DNA from: Thermotogota bacterium ADurb.Bin062
GTDB lineage: Bacteria > Thermotogota > Thermotogae > MWEM01
Assembly: GCA_002071085.1 (NCBI GenBank)
Contig: MWEM01000002.1
Location: 1 to 64,000, forward strand
Reading direction: 5' to 3'
Length of the DNA stretch: 64,000 bases
Made by a program: the position numbers and the translations under genes. The notes beneath the pieces were generated by a model, which was not told the DNA's origin, ran no database searches, and saw nothing but the letters and a program-made list of their open reading frames with translations. This document shows positions 17,164 through 25,142 of this stretch, piece after piece (position 1 is the first letter of the stretch; each line of letters opens with the position of its first letter).

Positions 17164-17185
17164 GCCGGGGGATGCGTCCCCCGGC
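17164..17185 (+). terminator. Strong GC hairpin after the binding-protein gene (partial terminator or mRNA stabiliser)
   Basis: GCCGGGGGA and TCCCCCGGC form a perfect 9-bp stem with a TGCG loop. No T-run follows (GCTTTGAAAG), so it is more likely an attenuating or 3'-protecting hairpin between the abundant binding protein and the ROK gene than a full terminator. Confidence 0.55.
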
Positions 17186-17207
17186 GCTTTGAAAGAGAAG
17201 GGAACCT

Positions 17208-18404
17208 ATGATAGACGGGACTATGAACGCCGAAAAGATGGGGATTTCCAACAGAAAAACGGTCTTTCAGCTGATTCGCAACGTGCCGGATATCTCGCGA
17301 AAGGAGCTATCGGAGAGTACGGGGTTGGATCCAAGCACGATCTCGAGGATCGTGTCCTCTTTTAGAAAGCAAGGCTACGTACAAGAAACCGGCCTTAACC
17401 GGTCGACCTCTCCCGGGCGGAGCTCCGTGCGCCTTTCCGTGATAAAAGAAGCCGCGATCTCTTATCTGATCAGCTTGGGGGTCGAAAAGACGATTCTTGG
17501 TCTAGGCTTCCTCGACCATAGCGTTCAGAGGATCGAAGAATTCGCGACGCCCAGAGGCTTTGACCTCTTCTTGAAAACCCTGGCGGATAAGATTAGCAAA
17601 CACTTCCGCGAATTCCCGACGAAAAACCGAACCATCGCGATGAGCTTTTCTTTACCCGGCATCATCGACAGGAAAAACCGTTACATCTACAACCTCCCGC
17701 ACCTCGGGTGGACCGGTATCCAACTGAGGGAGGCGGTTCATCGTGTCCTAGGCGAGACGAGATTGGAGGTTTTAGCGGCCAACGAGGCGCAACTCTCCCT
17801 AATGGCCGAGCGCTATTTGAATGACACCCTGACCCCCTACAAACACGGATTCTACTTGTTTTTATCACAAGGGATCGGCGGCGCGATCCTGTCCGAAGGA
17901 GACCTCTACTTGGGACGCTCTTTTTCCGCGGGCGAAGCGGGGCATATGCGCATCGACAAAAACGGCGCATTATGCCAGTGCGGCGGACGGGGCTGCTTGG
18001 AAACCCTCGCCGCGATCGAGCCGGTCGTCAGAGACTATGAGCGAAAAGGAACGGCATTGTACGGCGCCAACTCCTTAGAAAAGTTCCGTTCTCTGATCTC
18101 CCGATACCGACAGGGTGACCCCTTGGCGATCGAAGGGTTGTCCGCAATGCAAGACAACTTGGTCCTCGGGATAACGAACATCGCCAACCTCTTGAACCCG
18201 GAGTTCCTGATGTTAGGAGGAATGGGCTACGATCTGCCCGAAGAATGGACGTCGATCTTGGAGGGCCGTGTAAAAAAGGAAGCGCTGACGAGCGCAGGGA
18301 AAGGGTTGAAGATCCTGCGAGCTACGATGGATATCTACGATTCCACCCTGCTTGGAAGCGATTTGTTGGCAATGGATTACTTCACTGAGAAAAATATCCG
18401 CTGA
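17208..18404 (+). CDS. ROK-family transcriptional regulator (XylR-like)
   Basis: A 398-residue repressor. The N-terminal winged HTH (ISRKELSESTGLDPSTISRI, about 28-47) is joined to a ROK sugar-kinase-like domain with SQGIGGAILSEGDL and GEAGHMRI, and the zinc motif CQCGGRGCLET (about 258). ROK repressors of this layout control sugar operons and usually release DNA when the sugar binds. It lies between the importer and xylulokinase, so xylose is the likely effector. A candidate operator overlaps the promoter at 11394-11426. GAGAAGGGA precedes the ATG at 17208. Confidence 0.9.
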   Translation: MIDGTMNAEKMGISNRKTVFQLIRNVPDISRKELSESTGLDPSTISRIVSSFRKQGYVQETGLNRSTSPGRSSVRLSVIKEAAISYLISLGVEKTILGLGFLDHSVQRIEEFATPRGFDLFLKTLADKISKHFREFPTKNRTIAMSFSLPGIIDRKNRYIYNLPHLGWTGIQLREAVHRVLGETRLEVLAANEAQLSLMAERYLNDTLTPYKHGFYLFLSQGIGGAILSEGDLYLGRSFSAGEAGHMRIDKNGALCQCGGRGCLETLAAIEPVVRDYERKGTALYGANSLEKFRSLISRYRQGDPLAIEGLSAMQDNLVLGITNIANLLNPEFLMLGGMGYDLPEEWTSILEGRVKKEALTSAGKGLKILRATMDIYDSTLLGSDLLAMDYFTEKNIR

Positions 18405-18441
18405 GTCTCACCACCGTGGCGTGGCATCGCGAGGTGAAGGT

Positions 18442-19905
18442 ATGTTTTTGGGCATAGACATCGGCACGACCTCCATAAAAGCCCTCGTTGTTCAAGAAGA
18501 GGGAAAGATAATGGATTCTTTTTCGAGACCGCTTCAAGTCTTCTCACCGGATAGCCTTTCTAGAGAGCAGGACCCACAACATTGGCAGGAAGCGGTTTTG
18601 GCACTATTGCACCAAGTTTCAGAGCGGCACGAGATCGTCAGCATTGGGTTAGCCGGCCAGATGCATTCGTTGGTTTTATTGGACGATCGAGACCGCCCGT
18701 TACGCCCCAGCATTCTATGGTGTGACCAGCGCACGACGGAGGAGTGCCGGAAGCTTACCGAAAAACTGGGAGGAGAAAGCGAGGTGATCCGACGCGTGGG
18801 TAACCCCTTTTTCGAGGGGTTCACGCTACCGAAGATTCAATGGGTGAAAACCCACGAGCCGGAAAACTATCGAAACGCCTGTTCGATCTTACTCCCCAAA
18901 GATTACATCGGCTTCCTTCTAACGGGGGAAAAAGGCACCGACCCCTCCGACGCGTCGGGTACTGGCGCCTTCTGCGTCAATGCCGAGAAATGGGATGATG
19001 AGCTGTTGACCCTCTGCGAGATCGCTCCCTCGTTGTTCCCGAAAGTCACCCCCTCGGATAGCTTGCGAGGCTTTTTACGAAAGGACCTTTCTGAACGTTT
19101 CGGTTGGGAGAAGGTTCGCGTGATCACCGGCGGAGCGGACAACCCCGTCGCCGCCTTGGGCGCCGGCGTCGATGATCCAGGACTCGGAATGATCAGCTTG
19201 GGCACCTCCGGAACGGTGGTCGTGTCCACTAAGTCCGAGGTCCCCGATCCCACTGGGCGGGTTCATTATTTCCACCACGCCCTCCCCCGTATCCGCTACT
19301 ATATGGGTGTGATGCTCTCCGCGACTCACTCGCTAGACTGGTTTTTAAGTCGTTTCGGGAAAAAGGACAGTTGGAGCGAGTTTGAAACCGCCATTGGAAA
19401 CAGCGTGGCTGGCTCTCGTGGCCTTCTATTCCTGCCTTACTTGAATGGCGAGCGAACACCTCACAGGGATCCGGATGCGAGAGGGGTTTTGTTTGGCATC
19501 TCTTCCACACACACCGAGGGTGAGGCTTACCGATGCATCCTCGAAGGGATCGCCTACGGATTGCGAGACTCCTATGAATTGATAAAGGCCCTCACGCCGA
19601 TTAAACGCCTTCGTGTCGTAGGAGGCGGCGCGAAGAACAGAACGTGGGTTCGGATCATCGCGTCGAACCTATCGACGCCTTTGGAGTTACTCGAAACCGA
19701 TCAAGGCGCGGCTTATGGGGCGGCTATGCTGGCTGCGAATGGCTCGGGCCTCTCAAAAGAAGAAACGAGCCGTTGGGCTCGGGTCGCGGAAGTCATCGAC
19801 CCCGATCCCCTTTGGGAAAAGGCCTACCGAGAGGGTTTTCACCGGTATCAACGGCTCTATTCTACCCTCAAAGATACGTTCGCTTCCTCTATACAAAAGA
19901 CTTAA
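18442..19905 (+). CDS. xylB: Xylulokinase
   Basis: A 487-residue FGGY-family carbohydrate kinase that phosphorylates D-xylulose to xylulose 5-phosphate. It begins MFLGIDIGTTSIKALVV (ATP phosphate-binding motif) and has GQMHSLVLLD and ILWCDQRT, both characteristic of xylulokinase. DASGTGAF, TGGADNPVAALGAG, SLGTSGTVVV and VVGGGAKNRTW also fit the family. The frame is open 30 codons further upstream into the ROK gene; the ATG at 18442 after GAGGTGAAGG matches the family N-terminus. Xylose isomerase, the preceding step, is encoded separately at 22829. Confidence 0.92.
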   Translation: MFLGIDIGTTSIKALVVQEEGKIMDSFSRPLQVFSPDSLSREQDPQHWQEAVLALLHQVSERHEIVSIGLAGQMHSLVLLDDRDRPLRPSILWCDQRTTEECRKLTEKLGGESEVIRRVGNPFFEGFTLPKIQWVKTHEPENYRNACSILLPKDYIGFLLTGEKGTDPSDASGTGAFCVNAEKWDDELLTLCEIAPSLFPKVTPSDSLRGFLRKDLSERFGWEKVRVITGGADNPVAALGAGVDDPGLGMISLGTSGTVVVSTKSEVPDPTGRVHYFHHALPRIRYYMGVMLSATHSLDWFLSRFGKKDSWSEFETAIGNSVAGSRGLLFLPYLNGERTPHRDPDARGVLFGISSTHTEGEAYRCILEGIAYGLRDSYELIKALTPIKRLRVVGGGAKNRTWVRIIASNLSTPLELLETDQGAAYGAAMLAANGSGLSKEETSRWARVAEVIDPDPLWEKAYREGFHRYQRLYSTLKDTFASSIQKT

Positions 19906-19961
19906 GAACCGTTCATCGTCTGACCGAATACCTGTCATCGGTGTTATTTTCCTAAGGGCAT

Positions 19962-20408
19962 GTGTGGGTCAAGTTGTGGGGTGTAATCAAGAAATAAGAC
20001 CAAAATTGTTCGCGCGATTTTTAGCCCACGTAGTCATCGCGGCGCAAGCGCTCCTTCTCTTCGTGGGGCCGACTTCCAGTCGGCCTGTCTCTGGAGATAC
20101 CCTGAGAACGCCAAACTTCGCGGGTCATCGCGGGGTAACCAGCGGGCTGACTTCGGAAGTCCACGAAGTCTCGCGATCCGCCCTGAGAACGCTAACTTTT
20201 TAGTTGTCATATCTTAAAAAGATAGAACAGGGTTCGCGCAGAGTACACGGAGAACACAGAGAGAACACCAAGATTTTCACTAGAGTGCGCCAAAGAAATT
20301 TCGCTGGGAAAGCCCTGGGAACGCCAAACTTCGCGGGTTATCGCGGGGTAACCAAAGGGACCTCGCGATGAACCTCTCAGTTATGTCACTCCACAACTTG
20401 ACCCACAC
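19962..20408. repeat. Mosaic intergenic repeat element, copy 2 (both termini present)
   Basis: An 18-bp perfect terminal inverted repeat, GTGTGGGTCAAGTTGTGG, occurs at 19962 and reversed at 20391-20408. Next to the left end is the subterminal block (GTAATCAAG...TTCGCGCGATTTTTAGCCCA) also seen at the left of copy 5 and, reversed, at the right of copies 1, 3 and 4. Inside are the palindrome GGCCGACTTCCAGTCGGCC (about 20067), modules beginning ATCGCGGGGTAACC and ending CGCGAT, and a CACGGAGAACACAGAGAGA stretch (about 20247). AAGGG occurs near both ends as a possible target duplication. No coding frame is credible. It fills the gap between xylB and the PH-domain gene. Confidence 0.75.
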
Positions 20409-20436
20409 AAGGGAGTTTTCGAAACCGACACTGTGC

Positions 20437-20442
20437 TATAAT
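20437..20442 (+). promoter_or_regulatory. -10 element of the PH-domain gene
   Basis: TATAAT, preceded by TGTGC, lies 65 bases before the ATG at 20507 and 28 bases after the end of repeat copy 2. The terminus of the repeat supplies a TTGACC, but at about 33 bases it is too far to be the -35 of this element. Confidence 0.45.
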
Positions 20443-20506
20443 CGTACCGGATGCTCGAGAAAATCGGCGTCGACACTCGGCATAACGTCTTCAGGAGGTG
20501 TATAGA

Positions 20507-21538
20507 ATGCCGTTGAACGTCATCATAAAAGAGTTGGTGGAAGGACTCCCTTCTCAAGTCAGAAGCCATTTTTTCAGTCGGTCCAAAAAAGAAAAAAGCA
20601 TATCTATGGTCCTCGATCACGCGAAGGAACTGTTGAAGCCTGTGGTCCATACGCTGTGGAACGAATTGGAGGTTAAAGAGCAAGAGGTTCGGGCCTACGT
20701 GTCACAAAAACTCACCGCCGGAGTCAGCCAAGAAAGAATTTTAGCCGAGCTCAAAGCCAAAGAAGACCCGGATCAGGTAACCCTCTTCCAACTGGTCTAT
20801 GAAGAAGTGAAAAAGCAAGTGGAAGACGAGAAGTTTTTTATCTTCAAAGAAGTCGGAGAACGAATTGCGGATCGAGAGATCTGGAATCTCGTACACGCCA
20901 GGATCCCCCCGGACGATCGGGTTATGGCTACGGTCAGTGGCTCCCTCAAGTCCGAATGCCTCGTTAAAACAGCCAAACAAATCATAATCGTCAAAAAAGG
21001 TATTTCCTCCCTTCTTAAGGGCTCTTTACAGACTTCTATCCAAGCCATACCGATAGACCAGATTCTGGATGTCTCCATCAGCGGCAGTATGATCGGCGCC
21101 GTGATGAGCCTTAAGTATTTGAGCGGATCGACGGATTTCCGGTTTAAAAAAGAGTATCAAACCGAAATGGAAGGTATCATTCTGCCTATTAGAGAGCGGT
21201 TGAAGAAGCTGGAGAAGGTGGAACCTACAGCGCCCACCCCCTATTTGAAGGCAATCGAAGGACCTGAAGCGGAGATTGGAGCCCCAGAACCCCAAATGGG
21301 GCCAGAACCCGCCGTAAGCCTTACGTCAACACCATTCGAAGAACCCGTCACAAAGCCGCGGCCCGTCTGCCCGAACTGTGGCAAGCCGGTAGAACCGGAT
21401 GCGAAATTTTGCGGGAATTGCGGCACCCCTCTTCAAAAACCAGTTTTGGTCGAAGAACCCTCCGCCTTTTCGGAGGATACGTTGGAACCGGAGGAACCCG
21501 CGCCGGAAGTATCGAAAGACCCGACTCACCAGGAGTGA
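20507..21538 (+). CDS. Protein with PH-like domain and C-terminal zinc ribbon
   Basis: A 343-residue protein of unknown function. The first ~130 residues are charged and helical. Residues about 140-235 (DDRVMATVSGSLKSECLVKT...KQIIIVKKGISSLL...IPIDQILDVSISGSMIGAV) resemble a bacterial PH (bPH) domain. A Pro/Glu-rich linker leads to a zinc ribbon, CPNCGKPVEPDAKFCGNCG (about 283-301), and an acidic tail. No membrane segment or signal peptide is seen. AGGAGGTG precedes the ATG at 20507. The next gene also carries a zinc ribbon of the same CxxC-N(10-12)-CxxC kind, so the two probably act together. Coding in frame throughout and domain content make it a real gene. Confidence 0.85.
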   Translation: MPLNVIIKELVEGLPSQVRSHFFSRSKKEKSISMVLDHAKELLKPVVHTLWNELEVKEQEVRAYVSQKLTAGVSQERILAELKAKEDPDQVTLFQLVYEEVKKQVEDEKFFIFKEVGERIADREIWNLVHARIPPDDRVMATVSGSLKSECLVKTAKQIIIVKKGISSLLKGSLQTSIQAIPIDQILDVSISGSMIGAVMSLKYLSGSTDFRFKKEYQTEMEGIILPIRERLKKLEKVEPTAPTPYLKAIEGPEAEIGAPEPQMGPEPAVSLTSTPFEEPVTKPRPVCPNCGKPVEPDAKFCGNCGTPLQKPVLVEEPSAFSEDTLEPEEPAPEVSKDPTHQE

Positions 21539-21574
21539 GCGGGCTCGCGTTTCGTTTGACTGGGAGGTGTTGAG

Positions 21575-22402
21575 ATGTACTGTAGTCAATGTGGGAAACA
21601 AAACCCCGATGACTCGAAGTTTTGCGCCTCGTGCGGGGCGCGGATAGGCGCGCCTGAAAGGGTCGAGACACAAAGGACTTCACCGGCTACGCCGGCGACC
21701 GGAAGACTCGTCGACTTCACTTTAGAAAAACGCGTCAACGTGAATTTGGCTATTGCGTCACTGATCATCGGTATTTTGGGCGTAGTGTTTTCTCTCATTG
21801 GGTTGGTTACTTCTGTGCAGAGCGTCTATGCTGGAGATATCGGAGGCTTGTTCGCCGGAAGCGCCATATTTACCCTCAGCTTCCTGACGAACGTGATCGT
21901 TTTAATTCTACAAACGATAGTCATCTTCCAATGGTCAACCTCTCTCAATATGAACATCGATAACACGCGGCTTATATGCCGACGATTGACAGCGGCGAAT
22001 CCTCAGAATAGTGATTACCGAGAGCTTGAGTACAGGCTGGATACACTGAAATTTGAACCCTGGGCATTTTGGGTTTACCTTGGACTCTACTTTTTAGGTA
22101 TCGTGGTCCCCGCCTATTCTTGGCTGTTCAACATCATCGGGTTCGTGTTCTTGGGCATCTATCTCCAACAGACTTTCAAAACGGCTGCCCTTTTACAAGA
22201 GTACAAAGACCGTTTTTATAGCGTCTACCAAAATGCGATGGCGACACCCGTTCGGAAAATGAAGAACCGCAACGTATTTTTAACCGTTCTGTTCATCATC
22301 ATCACTCTCGGCATATATTGGTGGTATTTGCTGATCGCTTTTTCTAAAGAAATCAACGAATTCCTCGAACTGGACAGGAGGTTAAGGAGCTCTTTAGGAT
22401 AA
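21575..22402 (+). CDS. Zinc-ribbon membrane protein with DUF4234-like C-terminus
   Basis: A 275-residue protein. The N-terminal zinc ribbon (MYCSQCGKQNPDDSKFCASC) is followed by about five membrane segments (roughly 55-80, 85-120, 160-180, 185-205, 230-250). The last part, VFLTVLFIIITLGIYWWYLL, looks like the DUF4234/short membrane domain often found with such ribbons. Function is unknown. It starts 36 bases after the PH-domain gene, behind TGGGAGGTG, and is probably co-transcribed. The matching ribbons suggest a membrane-linked complex with that protein, which is an inference. Confidence 0.85.
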   Translation: MYCSQCGKQNPDDSKFCASCGARIGAPERVETQRTSPATPATGRLVDFTLEKRVNVNLAIASLIIGILGVVFSLIGLVTSVQSVYAGDIGGLFAGSAIFTLSFLTNVIVLILQTIVIFQWSTSLNMNIDNTRLICRRLTAANPQNSDYRELEYRLDTLKFEPWAFWVYLGLYFLGIVVPAYSWLFNIIGFVFLGIYLQQTFKTAALLQEYKDRFYSVYQNAMATPVRKMKNRNVFLTVLFIIITLGIYWWYLLIAFSKEINEFLELDRRLRSSLG

Positions 22403-22448
22403 AAGACGTCGTAGGAAAGCCATAGTCATAACACATCGACTCCTGTAA

Positions 22449-22670
22449 GGGCTCTTGCCGGTAATAGCGGATTTTTGCCGGTAAGAATCATATCGCGCCG
22501 ATTCTTCCAAAAATCCGCCTGTTGTCCAAAAGGGCTGAGAGACAGGACGCAAACCACTCGGCATCGGCGAGTCTACTTGCCCTGTTTCCTACCTGTTGGT
22601 GCTCAAGGTTCTGGTGAATCGAAGTTTGCTTGAGGAAGACACTCAGAATTTGACAAGAGCCCGACTTTTT
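22449..22670 (+). ncRNA. Putative structured RNA (four-helix layout) upstream of xylA
   Basis: GGGCTCTTG (22449-22457) pairs with CAAGAGCCC (22654-22662), enclosing three further hairpins. The first is GCGGATTTTTG/CAAAAATCCGC with inner AAGAATC/GATTCTT (about 22467-22518). The second is ACAGG/CCTGT holding ACTCG/CGAGT (about 22541-22586). The third is CTCAAG/CTTGAG (about 22602-22634). A T-run (about 22666-22671) follows the closing helix, as at the 3' end of an independent RNA or a terminator. I find no match to riboswitch consensus sequences I know (c-di-GMP, cobalamin, TPP, FMN, lysine, glycine), nor to RNase P, tmRNA or 6S. A mobile or repeat origin is possible. The rest of the 22403-22828 gap holds only a small AAGCC/GGCTT hairpin (about 22694). 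Confidence 0.45.
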
Positions 22671-22828
22671 TCGAAGACGCGTGTTTTCGTTATAAGCCGT
22701 AGGCTTCGCGGAAAAGGCTCTCCTCAAGGATGGCGCCACTGATTGTCCTCTCTATTTGGAAGAGCTATGAAACAGCGTATTTGTTCTATTTGATTGATTG
22801 TCGCAAGCAATATAAAGGGAGGGTTAAA

Positions 22829-24154
22829 ATGAAAGACTACTTTCCGAATGTAGAGAAAATCGGATTTGAAGGTCCCGATTCCGATAATCCGCTGGCTTTC
22901 CGGTACTACAATCCGGAGGAGTTAATTGGCGGAAAGAAAGCGGGCGAGCAACTCCGGTTCGCGGTTGCCTATTGGCACACCTTTTGCGGCGAAGGACGGG
23001 ATATGTTTGGTGAACCGTTTTTCGAGCGCTCTTGGAATCGCTATGCCGATCCTTATGACCGGTCGATTGCGAAGGCGGACGCTGCTTTCGAATTTATGTC
23101 CAAATTGGGTGTCTCTTATTTCTGTGCCCACGATCGCGATCTCGCTCCGGAATTGGACACCCTTAGGCAGACCAATGCATTGATGGACCGAGTGATTCCG
23201 CATATCCAGGCACTCATGAAAGAAACCGGAATAAAACTCTTATGGGGCACCGCGAATTTATTTTCCAGCCCGAAGTATCTACACGGCGCGGCTACGTCTC
23301 CAGACGCGAAAGTTTTCGCTTATGCTGCGGGGCAAGTGAAGAAAGCGTTGGAGGTCACACTAGCGTTGGGAGGAGAAGGCTATGTGTTTTGGGGTGGTCG
23401 AGAGGGCTACGAAACCCTTCTGAACACCGATATGAAAAGAGAACTCGACCACCTGGCCGCTTTCTATCGGATTATTCTCGATTACGCGCGGGAGATAAGG
23501 TTTGAAGGTCAATTTTTGATTGAACCGAAACCAAAGGAGCCGACGAAACACCAATACGACTTTGACGCGGCTCATTCTTTGGCTTTTTTGCAGCGTTACG
23601 GGTTGGAACCGTATTTTAAGTTCAATATAGAAGCCAACCACGCGACTTTGGCCGGTCACACCTTTCAGCACGAGCTGCGGTATTCTAGGATGGTCGGCAA
23701 GCTCGGGAGTGTCGACGCGAATATGGGCGACCTGCTCCTCGGTTGGGATACCGATCACTTCCCAACGAACATGTACGATACCATGCTCGCGATGTATGAA
23801 ATTCTTCTCAACGGCGGGTTGGCGCCTGGAGGGCTGAACTTTGACGCTCACGTACGGCGCGGCTCCTATGAAAAGAAAGACCTGTTTCTATCGCACATTG
23901 CTGCGATGGACGCCTTCGCCATCGGCTTGAAAGCGGCCAAAATGATGATTGAGCATCCGTTCCTGGAGAGAGGGATACAAGAGCGCTACGTCTCTTTTGA
24001 TAGCGGTCTCGGCGCAGAGATCGAAAAGGGCCCTGTCGATATCCATTCTTTGGAAAGTGCGATCATCGACACCCCTATACCGTTGCCCGCTTCCGGAAGG
24101 CAGGAGTGGTTGGAAAACTATCTGAATCGACTCTTGTTATCCGTGGTCCGCTGA
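22829..24154 (+). CDS. xylA: Xylose isomerase
   Basis: A 441-residue class II xylose isomerase, which converts D-xylose to D-xylulose (and glucose to fructose) with divalent metals. Characteristic segments: AYWHTFCGEGRDMFG, FMSKLGVSYFCAHDRDLAPE (catalytic His), YVFWGGREGYE, FLIEPKPKEPTKHQYDFD (metal Glu), FNIEANHATLAGHTF, and DANMGDLLLGWDTDHFP (metal Asp). The length fits the ~440-residue enzymes of Thermotoga and Gram-positives. AAAGGGAGGG precedes the ATG at 22829. It is separated from xylB and the importer by 2.9 kb containing repeat copy 2 and two unrelated genes, though still in the same direction. A TTGATTGATTG upstream resembles the half site at 11412. Confidence 0.95.
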   Translation: MKDYFPNVEKIGFEGPDSDNPLAFRYYNPEELIGGKKAGEQLRFAVAYWHTFCGEGRDMFGEPFFERSWNRYADPYDRSIAKADAAFEFMSKLGVSYFCAHDRDLAPELDTLRQTNALMDRVIPHIQALMKETGIKLLWGTANLFSSPKYLHGAATSPDAKVFAYAAGQVKKALEVTLALGGEGYVFWGGREGYETLLNTDMKRELDHLAAFYRIILDYAREIRFEGQFLIEPKPKEPTKHQYDFDAAHSLAFLQRYGLEPYFKFNIEANHATLAGHTFQHELRYSRMVGKLGSVDANMGDLLLGWDTDHFPTNMYDTMLAMYEILLNGGLAPGGLNFDAHVRRGSYEKKDLFLSHIAAMDAFAIGLKAAKMMIEHPFLERGIQERYVSFDSGLGAEIEKGPVDIHSLESAIIDTPIPLPASGRQEWLENYLNRLLLSVVR

Positions 24155-24491
24155 ACGTTAAAAAGCGCCAGATTCATCGTGCGGAGACGGTTTTACACCC
24201 GAAAAACCGATGTTGAGCTTAGCTTTTCTTGCGGTGGCTGCCCTTTTCCGAGCCTTTTAAAAATTTGGATAATGAGTAAACCGCTAAAGTGGAGAAAAAA
24301 TCAATATTGGGATAGTTCTACTGATTTTGCTAGCGTAAGAAAGGACCAAGTTTCGGGGCGGGTGGGCTTCAGGGAAGTGAGAATCAACTCGTTCGTACCA
24401 TCAGACTTTTCCGGTCAGCGACGTTTTTTTTGACTACCAGACGATTTGTGGTTTTAATCTATCCACTCCGCGATTTGAGATAGCGGGAGAT
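24155..24491. other. Intergenic DNA after xylA, nothing identified
   Basis: No credible gene, hairpin with T-run or repeat of the mosaic family was found here. An 84-codon open frame (24179-24433) has no SD, no recognisable domain and odd composition, and is not called. Confidence 0.5.
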
Positions 24492-24820
24492 GAGCGCGTG
24501 TCAAGTTATGAGGTGACAATACTAAGAGGTTCATTGCAGGGTGACCAGCGGGCTGACTTCGGAAGCCCACGAAGTCTCGCGATACGCTTTGCGCCTTTCT
24601 TTTCAAAGACAAGCCAACTTAAAAGTTGGCGTGCCCAAGGAGTTCCCAAGATTTTTTCTCTGTGTCCTCTGTGCGAACCCTGTTTTTCAAGACAGGTACA
24701 AAGCGTATCGCGCCGTCGCGAAAAGAAGGGGCGCTTACGCCGCGATGACCACACCGACTAAAAACCGTGCGATCGATTCTTGTCTTGTCTCAAGATTACA
24801 CCCCAAAACTTGACCCACAC
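24492..24820. repeat. Mosaic intergenic repeat element, copy 3
   Basis: The right terminus (24791-24820) read in reverse is GTGTGGGTCAAGTTTTGGGG then TGTAATCTTG. The left (from about 24496) is a decayed version (GTGTCAAGTTATGAGGTG). The subterminal block ACTAAAAACCGTGCGATCGATTC lies at the right. Inside are a module shared with copy 2 (CCAGCGGGCTGACTTCGGA), the palindrome GCCAACTTAAAAGTTGGC, a CTCTGTGTCCTCTGTGCGAA stretch and the block TATCGCGCCGTCGCGAAAAG. It ends 25 bases before the SRP RNA promoter. Confidence 0.75.
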
Positions 24821-24844
24821 GGGGGGTAGAAAAACGGAAGGAAT

Positions 24845-24855
24845 TATGGTAAAAT
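24845..24855 (+). promoter_or_regulatory. Extended -10 promoter of the SRP RNA
   Basis: TATGGTAAAAT ends at 24855; a weak TAGAAA lies 17 bases before the TAAAAT hexamer. Transcription would start near 24862, matching the expected 5' end of the SRP RNA. Confidence 0.6.
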
Positions 24856-24861
24856 ACTTCC

Positions 24862-25105
24862 GGCGTATCGCGCAGGCGGGAGAGTAGTGGCCTCCTGAAC
24901 CCGAAATCCACTATAGCGGGGCTGATGCTTGACCGAGGTTGAATTGGGTATAAGGATACTGGGCAAGCGGTGTTGAGAATTGGGCCCGATGCGACGGAAC
25001 ACTGTGAACCGGGTCAGGTCCGGAAGGAAGCAGCCATAAGCAGGTCGTTTCGTGCGCCATCGGCAATCCTGGTTTGAGCTGGCTACTCAGAGAATTATAC
25101 TCAAA
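24862..25105 (+). ncRNA. ffs: Signal recognition particle RNA (long bacterial form with Alu domain)
   Basis: Domain IV is unmistakable: GGTCAGGTCCGGAAGGAAGC at about 25013-25032, flanked by pairing arms (GGGCCCGATGCG...CGCCATCGGCAATCC). Upstream, GCGGGAGAGTAGTGG, CTATAGCGGGGCTG and CCGAGGTTG align by eye with the Alu part of the Bacillus scRNA. GGGTATAA pairs with TTATACTC to close helix 5. The RNA is thus about 240 nt and not the short 4.5S form. It pairs with Ffh for co-translational targeting. The 5' end is set from the promoter and the 3' end from the last pairing plus terminator; both are approximate. Confidence 0.93.
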
Positions 25106-25112
25106 GAGAGCG

Positions 25113-25142
25113 AAGAAAAGCGCGCGATGCGCTTTTCTTTAT
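25113..25142. terminator. Terminator after the SRP RNA, shared with the convergent gene
   Basis: AAGAAAAGCGC and GCGCTTTTCTT form an 11-bp stem with a 5-base loop. The A-rich and T-rich stem sides serve both strands. It overlaps the 3' end of the convergent exported-protein gene. Confidence 0.75.

Noticed and set aside
19715-20203. Frame running from xylB into repeat copy 2
   Set aside because: An out-of-frame shadow of xylB continuing through a non-coding repeat.
22488-22739. 83-codon minus-strand frame over the putative structured RNA
   Set aside because: Lies across the hairpins and has no SD or family; the RNA reading explains the region better.
24179-24433. 84-codon plus-strand frame after xylA
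   Set aside because: No SD, no recognisable domain, ends in low-quality sequence; treated as chance.
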